DNA of 64,000 bases from Apricaphanius iberus (Eukaryota; Chordata; Actinopteri; Cyprinodontiformes; Aphaniidae), in assembly GCA_028564705.1 (NCBI GenBank), contig JAPXFQ010001512.1, positions 186,001 to 250,000 on the forward strand, given 5' to 3'. The translations under genes and the position numbers were made by a program. Positions 31,060 through 43,440 of this stretch are shown one piece after another; positions within the stretch are counted from its first letter, which is position 1, and every line of letters starts with the position of its first letter. The notes beneath the pieces were generated by a model that did not search any database, was not told the DNA's origin, and was given only the letters and a program-made list of their open reading frames with translations.

Positions 31060-31345
31060 CCGAGGTCCGGTTGTGGCAGGTTTGGCTGGAGGTTTCTTCC
31101 TGTAAAAAGGGAGTTTTTCCTCTCCACTGTCGCTACATGCTTGCTCAGTATGAGGGATTGCTCTGGTTGGAAAGTCTGCATCAATGGGTCCAACCTCACG
31201 TTAATGACTTAAAGCAATCCTAAATATACTTTTTTTTAAGTGATTGGAATGTTTGTACTATTGTACTGAGATAAATTTTCTTATAAAGTGCCTTGAGATG
31301 ACATCTGTTGTGAATTAGCGCTATATAAATAAAGTGAACTGATCT
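31060..31345 (+). repeat. Teleost interspersed repeat, family D, 3' part
   Basis: Contains TGGAGGTTTCTTCCTGTAAA, AAGGGAGTTTTTCCTCTCCA, CTGTCGCTACATGCTTGCTC, AAAGTGCCTTGAGATGACAT and GCGCTATATAAATAAAGTGA. The same text occurs in the opposite orientation at 47548-47850. The tail style (GCGCTATATAAATAAA then GAATTGA-like repeats) suggests the 3' end of a LINE or a SINE that borrowed it. Confidence 0.72.
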
Positions 31346-34300
31346 GTAGAAGGATTAAAAGAGGCAAAACATTCAAGGGGGTGAATACTTTCTATGGGTA
31401 CTGTAGATCACCAGTAACTAAAATAATCAGAAATTCATTGTTAACTCAATTTACCACACCTCATTCCAATCACTTAAATTCCCTTTTCTTCTCCAGTTCT
31501 GATGCACTAATTGAGCTTCAGTCATTCATCTATACCATGTCCAGTCATCTAAATGCCTTGCTTCCATGTGATTGGCTGTTTCACTATTTATGTGAATGAA
31601 AGATTGATCAGGTGTACATAATAAAGTGGCCTGCAAGTGGAGACGTAGGAACACAAAAAAATAGAAAAAAAGCAAAATAAAGAAGAGATTTAGTCAAAAC
31701 GCAACAGCCAGTTAGAAGTTGCAGCGACTCCATATTGTCTGATAGACTGACACAGCATTTAAAATGACTTAACCAGCCCTGGTTCAGTGATGCATAATAC
31801 TTTGGCTTTGCTTTCACAGACTTAAACATTCAGAAAGAGCTAGAGTGAGAGGGCTAGTTTTAATGCACGCCTCGCTTAATGCCTTGACGGCACAGTATAA
31901 TGCCTCCCCTTAATCTCCTCTGGGTGTGAGGAGAGGATGTTCTCAAGATCAGAAGACTTAATGAGTGCAGACAAGAGGGCAGGGAGCTGTGACTGAAATG
32001 ATGATAATGAATGACCGTCCTCAATATGCTCCTCAGGTGCTTAGATATGCAGTTTGTATGTTTAAACATTAGAGAAAGCGCCACTTGCCATTCCAAAGGA
32101 GTATTTTAAGCCCTGTCCTCATAGTTGCCGAGCTGTTGCAGAGATTCCATTTAAATTATACAGGATTCTGGATTCAGTTGTGCAAAAAATACATTTTTTA
32201 AGAGTTCATCTTTATTACGAGGACTCAAACACTCATAGGTCATAGAACAAGGTGCCATGTTTCTGTACCAACACAGTCCTTTTAATTACAACCAGCTAGA
32301 AACTAGACAGATGGTCGAAAATGTATCATGTCAAGTTGAAGAGCCTATGTGCTTTTGTTTTTGTCTGATGAAACAGAAAGGCTAAGACTCAAACACAAGA
32401 AGACGGGGAGTCAACTTTTACATTAAAGGGTGTGAGTGTGTTTAAAGCTGTAAATAGGACTGAATTGGCACAGATATCCCGATAGTGTATTTTTTTTTTG
32501 TTGGAACATCTTTTTCCCCTTAGGCACTCAGAGAGAACTACAATCTTCAGAAGAAAAAGTGTGCCTTTCATGTCTATGTGTCTGTTTTTACTGGTATCTG
32601 TCACCTCCCCATTGAGCTTTGCTTCAAATCTTGCCTGTAGTCATGAGTTGCAGGTAAGGACTGAACAAATAAAACTGCAAATACGTAGATATGCTTTTTT
32701 TCAGTACGTATTTATTGCTTTAATTGTCCTCAGTGGTGATTGTCATACTGAAAAATATGTATTTACATTCTGTGACAAAAGACAATTTCTTACTGTCTGA
32801 CATTGAAGTAGACTAAACTACTTCAGTGATCACAAATAAACTCACCAGTCAGAGTAATAAAACAAATTCACAGGAGTTTACATAGAGTGTATTACTATTT
32901 GCCATTATATATTGTTTAAATCTATGCCTTTTCATGATGCATGGACTAAGTATGGCACCAAAGCATAGGCGACCGCTGAAGTAAGGGAAGGTGGAGTTTT
33001 AATGACAGGAAAGAAGAATTTACAAAGTCCAAAACCAGAAGAATTTGATTAAGCAGAGAGCAAAATATGAACTGGCCTAATTTGAACAGAAGGCTTTACA
33101 CAACCTGAACAGATCAGAAGATCCAGCGAAAAATGGAAAACAAAAAAAGCCTTAAATAAGACAAGGAACAGTCAAGGACTGTGAGAGCGATTAACTGGTA
33201 CAGGGGAGAGGTGTTAGAGATAATGCTGACCACAAAGATGTCAAAGATGAAAACTAATAAGAGAAACAATACTTGGAACACACAAAAAAGCTAAGATATG
33301 AACAGAACTAAACAACAAAAATATAAATTCAGAAAATCTTAAACAACAAGTAATGGAGGCAAGTAAATCTAAATAAGATAGACCTAAAATACTATGAACT
33401 TAGGCAAGGATATAATGGAAGAGTGAAGAACTGAGTAACAAAGTAAGAAATGAATAACCAATACGATAAACTTGTGACAAAGATTGGAAATGTTTTTTTT
33501 TAAATAGACTAACATGGAAATAAATGCTTAAAGATCTTCTTTACTTAAAATGTATTTTTAGGTAAAATCAGTCACTCTAAGTTGTATAAGCATGCTGCAT
33601 GTGAATATTTACTTCAAACTTTATTACCTCCGTCAGCTAAAGAAAGAAAATGTAGCAGAAAATGGACAAGTCTGAAAAAGCCAGTAACGTGTAAGTAAAG
33701 TCCTAGTTTATACTTCTTCATCAGCAAGTTTGCACCCAGACGCAGACACACCGACAGTTTTGCAAAGCAATTCCCCACCAGGACAGCACGGGAAGATGCC
33801 TTTTGTCGAGGGTGTGCCTACCATTGCAGTGTCATTTTCTTCAGCTTGTGAACAAATTTCTCTTCAAGGAGCTACTAGATAAACTGTCCTTTCAATATAA
33901 AGCATCTAGTGCCCAAACATTGCAATGACTCCCAGTTACATCTTGTATTGAGCTCCATTCTGGTGAAATGTTCCCTGTTTTTTTTTTTCAATAGATAGTT
34001 AGAAAATTGGGCTTTATGCCGCGTGTCCTTGCTTAGGTCACAAATAGATCTTGCTTCAACCGATATGGTGTTGTGTTTCTCCGTTCCACGTAGATGTAGA
34101 AGGCTTTAGGCTTTTGCTTTCATTGGCCTCAGCCACCTGGCTTGGGACCCCCCACAGGAATCCTGGATTGTTTTTGGATTCTGTGGCTGGGGAGTGGGTG
34201 TGTTGGTGTCCTTTCTCCAACCTTATCTGCAGGGCGTGGCAGGCAGCAGTCACCAGGTGTTTCTCGTTGGTCCTCATCACCATGCAGCTCAAAAGGGGAG

Positions 34301-35979
34301 CGGCTCTTGCAGGCTGACGCCAGTCAGTTCTACATTTTAGCATGGTACATGGGCAAGTTACTTCCTGAGAATCCAAGTAAGAAACCTTGCTCAAGATTTT
34401 GGAACAAAAATCTTTAGTTTAAGGGCATATACTTGACATTTTCCTGTAAACTCAATCCCAAAAGACCATGACCGCAGATCAGACCAGATCCATTTTTATT
34501 CAATTTAAGTATATTACTAAGTGGAGGAAAAAAACTAACAACGATTACGTAGGTGGCAACGAGGGAAGAGGGAGGTGCCCAGAGATGAATTGCTGTCAAG
34601 GTGGCGGGCACAAGACCATTTGCCCGTTGTCACTCAGGAGCCTGAGTCATCCTGATAGTGAGAGCGGCCCCCATTGAACCATCATCCAGTTATGTTTGGG
34701 AATGCAACAAAGAGTGGGTGGTAGGACTTCATTTAAGGCTAAATACCAGCTAGATTATGATCTTAAATTACTGATTTAAGTAAACGTAGCTAGTGTGGCA
34801 GTTGTTTTGCAGTTAGCCAATCAGAGGACAGGAACTTGCTTGCCATTAATCTTAATGGGCAAGCCCCCAAATCTTGTCGTGTCTGCCCAACCACTCCTGC
34901 GCTGAACTGGGACACACTGAAAAAGGAGACTGAAAGGATTTTTTGTTTCTCAGAAACCTACTCAGATGACATTCTTTCATACCAGAGAACATGGAAAAAT
35001 TAATAAAAACACCAGTAAATGAGACATTTAAGAAAATCCTTAAATAATAAACCTAAACCCACAGACATGAAAGCAACTCAGCCTGGTGGCAAATGAAAAA
35101 AAAGGGGAGGGAAAAAAATCATAAATCATGTATATGGTTCATGATTATGATAGTTCTACAAAGATAATAACAAAACTCCTAAAAGGAATGTTTTGATTTA
35201 ATTTAATGTCGGTGATTAAATAAAAAGTGTACCTTGTATACCGTGCATGCATTTCATATACTATCATGGGTTTTGAGAATTATTTGTGTTTTCGTTTGCA
35301 TAACTTGCAATGTTTTTGCCGGAATGGATCAAAATCTAATAAAGGAATAATGAAGCAATGAGCTCATGCACCATAGGGCAGATACATGCATACTCTGAAT
35401 AATATTACCTTCACAATCTACTGTATATTAATAATGTATGAGGAGAACTATGATGTGATGAAATGAACTTGATACATCTGTTGCTTACATCCAAGCTATG
35501 ACAGATGCACTCACCGTGTGAAACAGTTAGCCGAGGCTAAAGGCCCGAGGCCAACGAACAGCATCGAGGGGAGAGAGCATCAAGCTTTCTCTGTGCCTGT
35601 ACAACCCACACAGACACACCCATTACATCATGAATGCTTGACTTTCACTGGAAAACGATTGCACAATCCCTCTGATCAATACACAGCAGCCCAAGTGATC
35701 AATTTTAATATCTTGCTGCTGGATTGAAATGGTTTTTAGAAACCCATCCCAACCCTGGTGCTGGAGCTCGACTGCATCCAAGGAAATGTGATGCATGATC
35801 AATCCCTGGTAACAACCCAACTATCTAAAACCTGACGTCAAGCTGTAATTGACTTTTGGTGAGAAAAACAAATCCCTACAAAACAGCAACGCAAATTAAA
35901 AAATCCAATGACGAAAGACTGAAACACAAATATTAGATTAATGTGTATCATAGCAAACAAAAGCAATCCTCATTTTTCA
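31346..35979. other. No gene recognised over about 4.6 kb
   Basis: Mostly AT-rich. A more GC-balanced part at 34051-34700 has overlapping open frames on both strands but no recognisable domain. Text at 33700-33790 (AGTTTATACTTCTTCATCAG) resembles ends of fish DNA-transposon MITEs, without a partner end. Confidence 0.45.
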
Positions 35980-36240
35980 TTACAGCTTGTCCGACATGAA
36001 GGTCTTGCCACATTAAATGACTATTAATTACATTCTCTGGATCTCCAGCAGCTTGCAGGAAGGTCACCTCGGTTGCCATGTTCCTTCCCGGCCCCTGGAT
36101 TCAGCCAAGCAGGCCGAGTTGAGGAAGGCGGAGAAATCTGAAAAATAAAAAGTTAAATTAGTAATGGGGCCTCGGCCTGCTGCCGTGAAGATAGGAGGTC
36201 TTGTAATATTGATGTGTAGAGAATGAGTCATCCAGAGCAA
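35980..36240. promoter_or_regulatory. Candidate conserved noncoding element
   Basis: Balanced composition without simple repeats. Contains TATTAATTACATTC and ACATTAAATGACT homeodomain-type cores, a GGTCACCTCGG word, and TGAGTCATCC (AP-1-like, about 36225). It does not match any repeat in the window. Candidate only; conservation cannot be seen from one sequence. Confidence 0.28.
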
Positions 36241-36262
36241 GTGGGTGGGGTGGGGGGGGGGC
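36241..36262 (+). other. G-quadruplex-prone G-run
   Basis: GTGGGTGGGGT followed by ten G; four G-blocks with single-base loops. Confidence 0.6.
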
Positions 36263-37034
36263 GTAACTAAAAATCAGCAGAAGCCAAGAGTTCAATTTTT
36301 TTCCATAGAACTACAATCTGTTTTTTGAATGCTTTCATATTGCAGAAGTCTTCAGCCTTTTTCATACCAGATCATTTCTGGTATCCTATTCCTATACAAG
36401 AGAAAGCGTATACAACAGGTTGACTAAACAGGTTGACTATCTGACTATGGCGAGTGTGCATAATTGCCTGCCTGCTGTCATAAAATTACACTGCTTCCTT
36501 AGGCTGTCGGTGAAGTCTAATCTTCATCACGATCCACTAAGAACTAAAGGAAATGTGCCTGGTATAAAATGACTAACTCGCTTGGAGTACATCAAAAAAG
36601 TGTCAGCTTTGAACCATTATGCATACATCTTTGCCAAAAAAAAATCACATCCCTTAATATTTTAATGTTATTCACATAGCAAGGAAAAATGTTAAGATAT
36701 TTTATTGTGATTTTAAAAGACAGACTGAGACAGAAAAGACGATGCAAGCTTTCCACAACTGCAAGCCAATCGGGACTTAGACGTTCAGCCAAACTGACAA
36801 GGCGGGCAAGGGAGACAATATTTTGAGAAGCAGCAAACAATGGCACGAGGGTGGTTCTCACATGGGTGGTGCCCTATGTAAGTTCTTCTTTCCACTGCCA
36901 CCCAGCTAATCAAAATGCAGAAAACAATCTAAACTTTGGGTGGATAAAATACAGTGCGGTCCTACACTATGCACTTAAAATAGTATACCTTTTCCTACCA
37001 GCAAGGAGGGGAAACAGAATCTCCATCGTAAATA
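36263..37034. other. No gene recognised
   Basis: AT-rich, nothing noted. Confidence 0.5.
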
Positions 37035-37147
37035 TATATATAAATCCATCCATCCATTCCCCTTCCACTGAGAATATACTGGGTCGGGTTGTGGTGGCAT
37101 CAGCTTCAGCAGAAAAAATCAGACCGAATTTCTCACCCTATCTCTAA

Positions 37148-37723
37148 GGCTACGTCCACACTAAGCCGATAAGGTTGTACAGGGAGTTAGACGCCTAATG
37201 TTATCCACTCAACACGAGCATTTAAGCCCCGTTTAAGGTCCCATGATTGCGCAATTCCATACCGCCCTGTGCAAATACTGGGCATGCGCGAAAAAGACGC
37301 ACGAAAAAGCGCGTATAATCTACGTGACGCCAGCGCCTACATAATATACAAGAAGCTCTACAGCACAGTACATATCTGCTTGTCCTGTTAACCGAAGAGA
37401 ACAATAGCTGCTCAGAAGAAGAGAGAGTTTTTGGTGTGGACAGACAACGAGATCGATTTATTACTCTTCGCTGTTGTCTTTGTCTGTAGTGTCGTATTGT
37501 TATTGATGCAGCATTCATTGACACCAATTCCTTTCATAATCCGGAGAAGCTGTCCACACTAGCTCGTTTAGCCGTTGAATTAAGATTTACATGGCTCTCT
37601 TACCCGGCTAATAGTTATCCGGCCACAGACCTTAAACGACGCCGGGTTAGTGTGGATGATAGGGGGGTGTAGACTAAATAATTCTACGTTCAAGGCATTA
37701 TCCGCCTTAGTGTGGACGTGGCC
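37148..37723 (+). mobile_element. PIF/Harbinger-type MITE inside the LINE
   Basis: The ends read GGCTACGTCCACACTAAGCC and, reverse-complemented, GGCCACGTCCACACTAAGGC. Flanks are TAA at 37145-37147 and 37724-37726. Removing the insert and one TAA restores the LINE text CTCTCTCTTAGAGATAGGG, matching the expected family sequence, which proves both ends. At 576 bp it lacks a transposase. On the plus strand near 37407-37530 a short frame reads KKREFLVWTDNEIDLLL, like the start of the Myb/SANT-type protein that accompanies Harbinger transposases. Several GTCCACAC/GTGTGGA words recur inside near the ends. Confidence 0.85.
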
Positions 37724-37853
37724 TAAGAGAGAGCCCAGATACCCTGCAGAGGAAACTAATTTCAGGCGCTTGTATCCGGGTTCTCATTCTTTCGGCCACC
37801 ACCCATAGTTTGTGAGCACCACAACAGCATGACAGACCGGTACAGCGCCCATG

Positions 37854-38328
37854 TCACTGCCCTACCGATCTGCCTTTTGATCTACCGCTCGCGTATTTGG
37901 AAATGCGGATTTTCATCCCAACCTCTTCACACTCGGCTGCGAACCATTCCACAGAAAGCCGTTGATCGCGTTCAGATGAAGCCAACAAGCCTACATCATC
38001 TGCATAAAGCAGAAACTCAATCCCCAGAAAAACACAGAAACAGATCCCCTCATCACCTTGGTGGCGCCTGAAAATCTGATTGATAAAAGTAATGAAAATA
38101 ATCTGTGACAAAGGGGCAGCCTTGGTGGAGTCCAACTCTCACCAGAAATAAGCTCGACTTACTGTCGGTAATGCAAATCAAGCTCTGAAACGGATCATAC
38201 AGGGACCTCACAGCTCGTATCACGGGGCCTAGTACCCCATAATCCCGGAAAAACCCCACAGGATTCCCCGAGGGACATGGTCGAGTCCACAAAACACATG
38301 TAAACCATTTGGGTGAACTCCCATACAC
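37854..38328 (-). pseudogene. RTE-type reverse transcriptase fragment
   Basis: Two overlapping frames give: FFRDYGVLGPVIRAVRSLYD, VRVGLHQGCPFVTD (motif B, QGCPLS in intact copies), and after a frameshift IIFITFINQIFRRHQGDEGI, GIEFLLYADDVGLLASSE (motif C with catalytic YADD), and WFAAECEEVGMKIRISKYA. The order and wording match fish RTE/Expander-like RTs. The upstream palm and the downstream thumb are missing or decayed. Inactive. Confidence 0.82.
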
Positions 38329-38345
38329 ACTCCAGGACTTAAAAG

Positions 38346-39594
38346 AATTTAAGACTGATTTTCAGACTCGTATAGAGCTTTGTGCACACAGATGAAAACA
38401 AAACCAACTCAACCCCCCCATCCTGTCTCTGAACTGAAAATAAAAATCTGAATCTGAATGAAAATATTTTGCATTTAAAGATTTTATCATAGTATGTTCA
38501 TATAAATGTACGTCGTCAGATTATACAGCAATTGCACTCATTGGTGCATTACTTGTGTGAAGTAAAAATATGAATACTACTGTGACACTGCTGCATAATG
38601 CTACACAATGGATTCACTTGTGCTCATTGAAGATCAGCCACTGGAAGCATCTGGATGGCGGAACCCAATGTAGATAACTTAAACAGGCATTAGATTTACG
38701 TGCTGGACTAGGGCTGGCTGCTGCATTAACACGGTGTCAATTGCAGCTCTTCTGGTTATTTGTGACCCCAAATTAATATTTTGCACTTATGATACTTTGT
38801 AAAAGTAGATTAAAACTAACTTTTTCTGTCAGACTTGAAAGAGTGCTGAAATTTTCAAAGCTGATTATTTTCAGCTTTGATTTAGTTTTATTTGTTTTGA
38901 TTTGCTTTTGTTCTGGTCTTACTGTAGCAACATGAAAAAAATCATAATTGAAACTTCAGATTTTTTTCACACTTTAGTGTTCTAATTTGTTTTATATACT
39001 GCTGCTGTTATCTATTTTTTAAATCTTTTTATTCTTGTCTTGTTACACATTTTCTTTTCTCAACTGTCTTTTTGTGTGAATAATTTTGGTACTCTTTGGC
39101 TAATTAAATAGCTGGAGATAAACATTGATTGACTGAATCATTTATTCATTCACTGAAATAAAACAGTTTTCCGTGCCTCCATGTACCAGCCTCAGTCTCT
39201 ATGGAATTGCTTTCTCTGCCTCTTGGTTGCCATGGTTCCTAGTGATCATCTGTCTTAATTCAATGCTGAATGTTCACTAAACACTGCATTGTGTATTGAG
39301 TGTAGGAGAACGGATATGATCCAAAATCACCTGAGCACATTTTTACAGAGACTCTGACTTGTAAAGCAAAGATTGCGTGCAGCTGTGCCAACTCAAAGTT
39401 TGATAGATCAGAAATTTACAAGGTGGAAGTGAAATTGCTGATCTTAAGAAGTAACGATTCTATACCAAGTTTTATAAATGAAACCCCTCGTCTTTTACAT
39501 GAGTGGTAACACAAAATACATTGTTATGAAACCAAATGAAACCAAAATAAGTCCTTGTGCTGTTTGGATGGGGAGAAAAAAGCCCTAGTCAGAC
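38346..39594. other. No gene recognised
   Basis: AT-rich DNA. A run such as ATTTAGTTTTATTTGTTTTG at 38880-38900 is low complexity. Nothing else noted. Confidence 0.5.
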
Positions 39595-40060
39595 TATACC
39601 ATACCATTTTATTTGTTAAGCACATTTAAAAAACATGGCATCCAAGCCAACCAAAGTGCGGTACAGAAGCAAAGAATAAAACAGCAATAAAAAATAAGTC
39701 AATAAAACAAACGGGCAGAGTTGGGCGAGGCAAATACCTGCCCAGCAAAGCACAGGACACTTAAAATAAAAGCTGAGATAAAATCATGAAGTAAAACAAT
39801 AAAGTTAAAAATAAAAATGGTAAAAACAATGGTCACAAGTACTACCTCATTCATGTTTTTAGCAGTGTTTTAAAAATAGTGAGGGAGGGGGGCCAATCCG
39901 ACTGACAGGGGGAGTCGATTCCAAAGTTTAGGAGCACAGACTGACAAAGCCCACTCAGCACAAGCCTTACACTTAAAAGAAGGCACCATAAGACTAGACC
40001 AAAGTGTAGCTTTTTGGCCAACATGCAAAATCACATACATTACAATGGAATAATTATGAT
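39595..40060. repeat. Probable teleost interspersed repeat
   Basis: Starts with ACCATTTTATTTGTTAAGCA, like the common ATTTATTTGTATAGCACATTT class of repeat ends (compare 59830-59895). It continues with GGGGGAGTCGATTCCAAAGT and TTAGGAGCACAGACTGACAA, text typical of a long fish interspersed repeat. No open frame. Family not named. Confidence 0.5.
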
Positions 40061-40084
40061 CAAAAGCATTTTCATTTGGTAGAA

Positions 40085-40860
40085 TCCCCCCAGCCAGATT
40101 CCAGACGTAAATTCAATTGAGAACTTTTGGTACAATTTGACCAAACAAATATGGAAGCAAGCCACAAACTATTAAAGTTAGGTGAGTGTGCAGGGCTTGA
40201 GAGGGCTATATATCATGCCCCGTATTAAATCATTCATTTGTACTTTGTGCTTCCGCCTATAGGAAGAGGGGCGAGAAGAGAGACATTTTGAAGTCTCATC
40301 TACAGTTTTCCCTTAGTTGTGGCAGGCGGAAGACAATGTTAGGTGGAAAGCTAACACTGTTCATCACCCTGAACACACCACACCAATCTTGAAATATGGT
40401 GGTGGTGGTGGCATGATGCTGTGGAGAAGCTGTTTTTTTTAGCAGTGAAAGGGAAGCTGGCCCAAGTTGGTTGGGGGAAAAAAAACTGTTAGCAACTACA
40501 AGACTTGAGAGTGAAGAGAATGTTCACCTTTAACCACAACAAAGCCAAAACAACATATAGAGATAAAAGGGAATGGTTCCATCTAAACATATTCATGATT
40601 TTAAATGGCCCAGTTGAATTCCAAACCTAAAAACAAATTAAAGTGTGGCAAGTGTTGAAAACTTCTGATCTATTCAATCCGACTGAGCTTGAGGTATTCA
40701 AGAAATGAGTTTGATTGGGTTTAGCTGATGGAGACATACTTTATTAGGCTGTTAGCTGTAATTGCACCAAAATACCTCTCTACAAAGTGTTTAAAAAATA
40801 TACACTAAAGAGGCTGGATAAAAATGTAATATTTAAATGTTCAGGTTTTCATTAGTATTG
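40085..40860 (+). pseudogene. Scrambled, very old Tc1 relics
   Basis: At 40092-40150 the text translates, with frameshifts, to a PDVNSIENFWYNLTKQIW-like piece (the [10 protein letters not shown] segment of Tc1). At 40365-40430 comes HHPEHTTPILKYGGGGGMML-like text (the KHGGGSIMLWG region). At 40510-40610 there is a decayed NHNKAKTT...EWF segment and at 40670-40700 a LTELE-like piece. The third-residue region lies before the middle region, so at least two fragments are present or the copy is rearranged. Confidence 0.6.
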
Positions 40861-42338
40861 AGTAAAAAATCTGGGAGTTATTAATCAAATATCTTTTATC
40901 CAGAAACTTCGGACCTCCAAAAACCAGACATCTAAATCCTATAAATGGATCTGCAGGATGTCTTCATGCACATTCTCAGACATCATTACAATGCTGTCCA
41001 TAGTGACCACTGACAGTGGTGCATGACTGAAGCCACAAACATACTATATCACTGAACTAAATAAGGCAGCCTCTGAGTCATGGTGCTGGGAGCGTTAATT
41101 AGATTTTCTTGATCAGGGGGCTCGGTGGGAGAAAACACCATCCGGCTCATACTGAGCATCCAACAAACTCTGTTTAAATAATATCAGTTGTGATTGGTGA
41201 CTCCCTGTCATGGATTTAGAATGATTTGCTTTGGTTTCCCGACCACGACTGCTAGAGAAGCACAGCTGGTGGGATGATGGGCTTCAGCTTCTTGTCATGT
41301 CCCTGCTTCCTTGTTGCTAAAAAATTAATACAGAGACAAATTGCGCTGGCTGTTGCCAAGCTACGGGAAGTACCAACAACAAAGTTTCCAAGCAAACCGC
41401 TCCAGACTTAGAATAAAATTGATGACTGATAATAGAGACTACTGATCATTTGGATATCTGATTATGGGACATTTGCCTTAAACCACTGTAATGATGTGAC
41501 TGCTCCACTCTATGAATAGCATTTTACTTGAATAACCCCAGTGACCCACATTAGACCCCTAAAGCACTTAGAAAAAGATTCATGAGTGTTTTATTCACTA
41601 ACTTATTGCTCTGTGGCAGAGATTGGAAAACCCCAAACCATGAAATCAGAATTGCTTGGATGATTATCATCAGTCATTGAATTTGTCAACATCCATTTGT
41701 CTTCTGTCACTTCCTGTTTGTTTCTGTGCTCCACTGATGTCCCAGGGCGGGCTATAAAATGAAGTATGCAAATGACTTGAGCATTCAATATTTCAAGATC
41801 CACTCCCAAGGCCTCTAGAGGTTACAGCTCATTAACTTGGATTGTACACATCACAGCAGAGTTATGTTAGAAATTATGGAATGGTGCAAGCTATATCTGC
41901 AGTAGCTAACATAACAAGGAAAAATAATTTGCTATTTTCTGAAAAAACAAGGCAGTTTTGGAAATTATGACTTCCTTCAATGCATTGAAACATAAATCCT
42001 GAATAACCTACATGGACATTTCACCTTTACTAGTAGCACTAAGGCTTGAATATTGCAAGAGCTATAGAATCAAGAAACCGTAAATACGGAGCCCATTTGA
42101 ACATTTGACTAAACATAAACTAAGTGAAAAGATCCCATGAAAGTAACACATCAATTCAGAGTTTAAGAATTTCAAGAGGATTAGAGTAAAAGCCACCATC
42201 AGCAATTAATCAACAAATTAGGCCTCACACATCTCACGAAAGAAATCTTAAAAATTTGTAAACCTAGTTTAAACCCATACACACACATTTTGGCAGATAC
42301 TTTTTCCCTTTATACCCCTCCGTTGGTATGTCAGTGTT
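40861..42338. other. No gene recognised
   Basis: Moderately AT-rich. The part at about 41060-41290 (GGAGCGTTAATTAGATTTTC, CGGTGGGAGAAAACACCATC) has a homeodomain core and balanced composition and could be a conserved element, but I have no further support. Confidence 0.4.
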
Positions 42339-42398
42339 AAATGGTAAATGGACTGAACTTATATAGCGCTTTTCTAGTCTTACTGACCACTCAAAGTG
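42339..42398 (-). repeat. SINE family B, 3' tail fragment
   Basis: Carries AATGGTAAATGGACTGAACT and ATATAGCGCTTTTCTAGTCT and ACTGACCACTCAAAG, nearly identical to the first 60 bases of the copy at 45244. The rest of the SINE is absent, so it is 5'-truncated. Confidence 0.85.
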
Positions 42399-42529
42399 GA
42401 TTGATGAGTTTCTGGAAGAAACTCACTGGACCCAAAAGACACAACAGCCTGCTGATTGAAATTCAAATAAGACCTGAACCTGACTTGTTCAAACTCCAGC
42501 AGAAGGGATCTTTGAATTATAGATTCCAC

Positions 42530-43440
42530 TATAGAGAAAGAGAGAGAGAGCATCACTGCTCACCTGCTGGAAGCCGATGCTTCTAATCTGAAATACATTG
42601 TCCTTCCAAGCCAATGGTGGCTTGCCAGCCACCAACCCATGAGCAATGAGTGCTAGCTGACCAGCTACCAACTGGTTTCTTTCCTTTGAGGCTAATCCCC
42701 CCCAGACAATTGTTGGGTCATGCACAGCCATAGGGTTGCGCTAATGTGCATTCTAGCTCCACAGAAGAAGAAGAAACCCCACTCCCGCAGGAAGTGGCGG
42801 TGCCAGAGTCTATATAAGGAACCTTCCGCCGGAATTGAAGCCTTCTTCAAAGCTAGCCTTTGGTCGGGCTTGCTAAAAGAGGGTATGCAAATCAACCACC
42901 TTCCTTCACTGCCCCAGAGCTGATAAGAGTTGATGCCTGGTTGGATAAAGCTGCCAAAAGGTACTCTTCAGTGAAGGAAAGTTGGAGCTGATCGCTGCTT
43001 AGCCAAATCAAAGGACGAGCTACCTGCGTGTCCAATGCCATGAGCTAGCTAGGCTAACATCGTCTGCTTACCCCCATCGACACAGAAAAGCCTGGATAAC
43101 TTTAAACGTTTATAAAGTCTGCTCTGGGCAGAGGCAAAATTAGTTTAGGACAACTAAGATTTAAAAGTTATCTTTTCACTTTTATTTTGTTGATGTGTAC
43201 AAGATATTATCAGCTATCTGTTTGGGTAAACCAGGCCACTCAGCCTGAAATCTTAACCAGCGTTTTAAAAGATTTTACCGACAAAGAGTTGTTTAAATCT
43301 TGCAATTTGAGTTACTCAATCTGACAGGAGTTTCCTTTCCTTTGTTTCATGTTCAATAAATGTATTGAAGTGGGTCTAAACAGCACCACGTAGGTTTCCG
43401 CTGGCAACGGGCTACATTAAGCCCACGTGTTTATGCATTC
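42530..43440 (+). repeat. LTR-like region with TATA box and poly(A) signal
   Basis: A GA-rich run at 42533-42550 is followed by GC-balanced text with a clear TATA box CTATATAAGGAACC (about 42810-42823). A long leader follows, then AATAAATG near 43355, about 540 bases downstream. TATA, leader and poly(A) signal in one unit fit the LTR of a retrovirus-like element, or a small gene without a recognisable product. No matching partner LTR, primer-binding site or target duplication was found, so edges are approximate. Confidence 0.35.

Larger units (their letters stand above)
37035..38345 (-). mobile_element. RTE-type LINE, RT and 3' end, split by a MITE
   Basis: Minus-strand LINE of the same general family as 17183-18500 (complementary region of the element). 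The RT part (38345 to about 37854) leads through AACCCGGATACAAGCGCCTG, GTTTCCTCTGCAGGGTATCT and GGGCTCTCTC to the MITE at 37723. It resumes at 37147 with GAGATAGGGTGAGAA and then, after an internal deletion, CCACCACAACCCGACCCAG. It ends in (GGAT)n at about 37043-37054. The last part matches the family 3' end (CCCGCGACCCGACCCCGGAT, AGAAGATGGATGG), so the true 3' end is preserved. Confidence 0.78.

Noticed and set aside
30699..31223. Plus-strand frame of 174 codons
   Set aside because: Runs from AT-rich DNA into the family D repeat, whose text explains its second half.
34051..34420. Overlapping frames on both strands in GC-balanced DNA
   Set aside because: No domain; could be a decayed LTR or repeat but no second copy is in the window.
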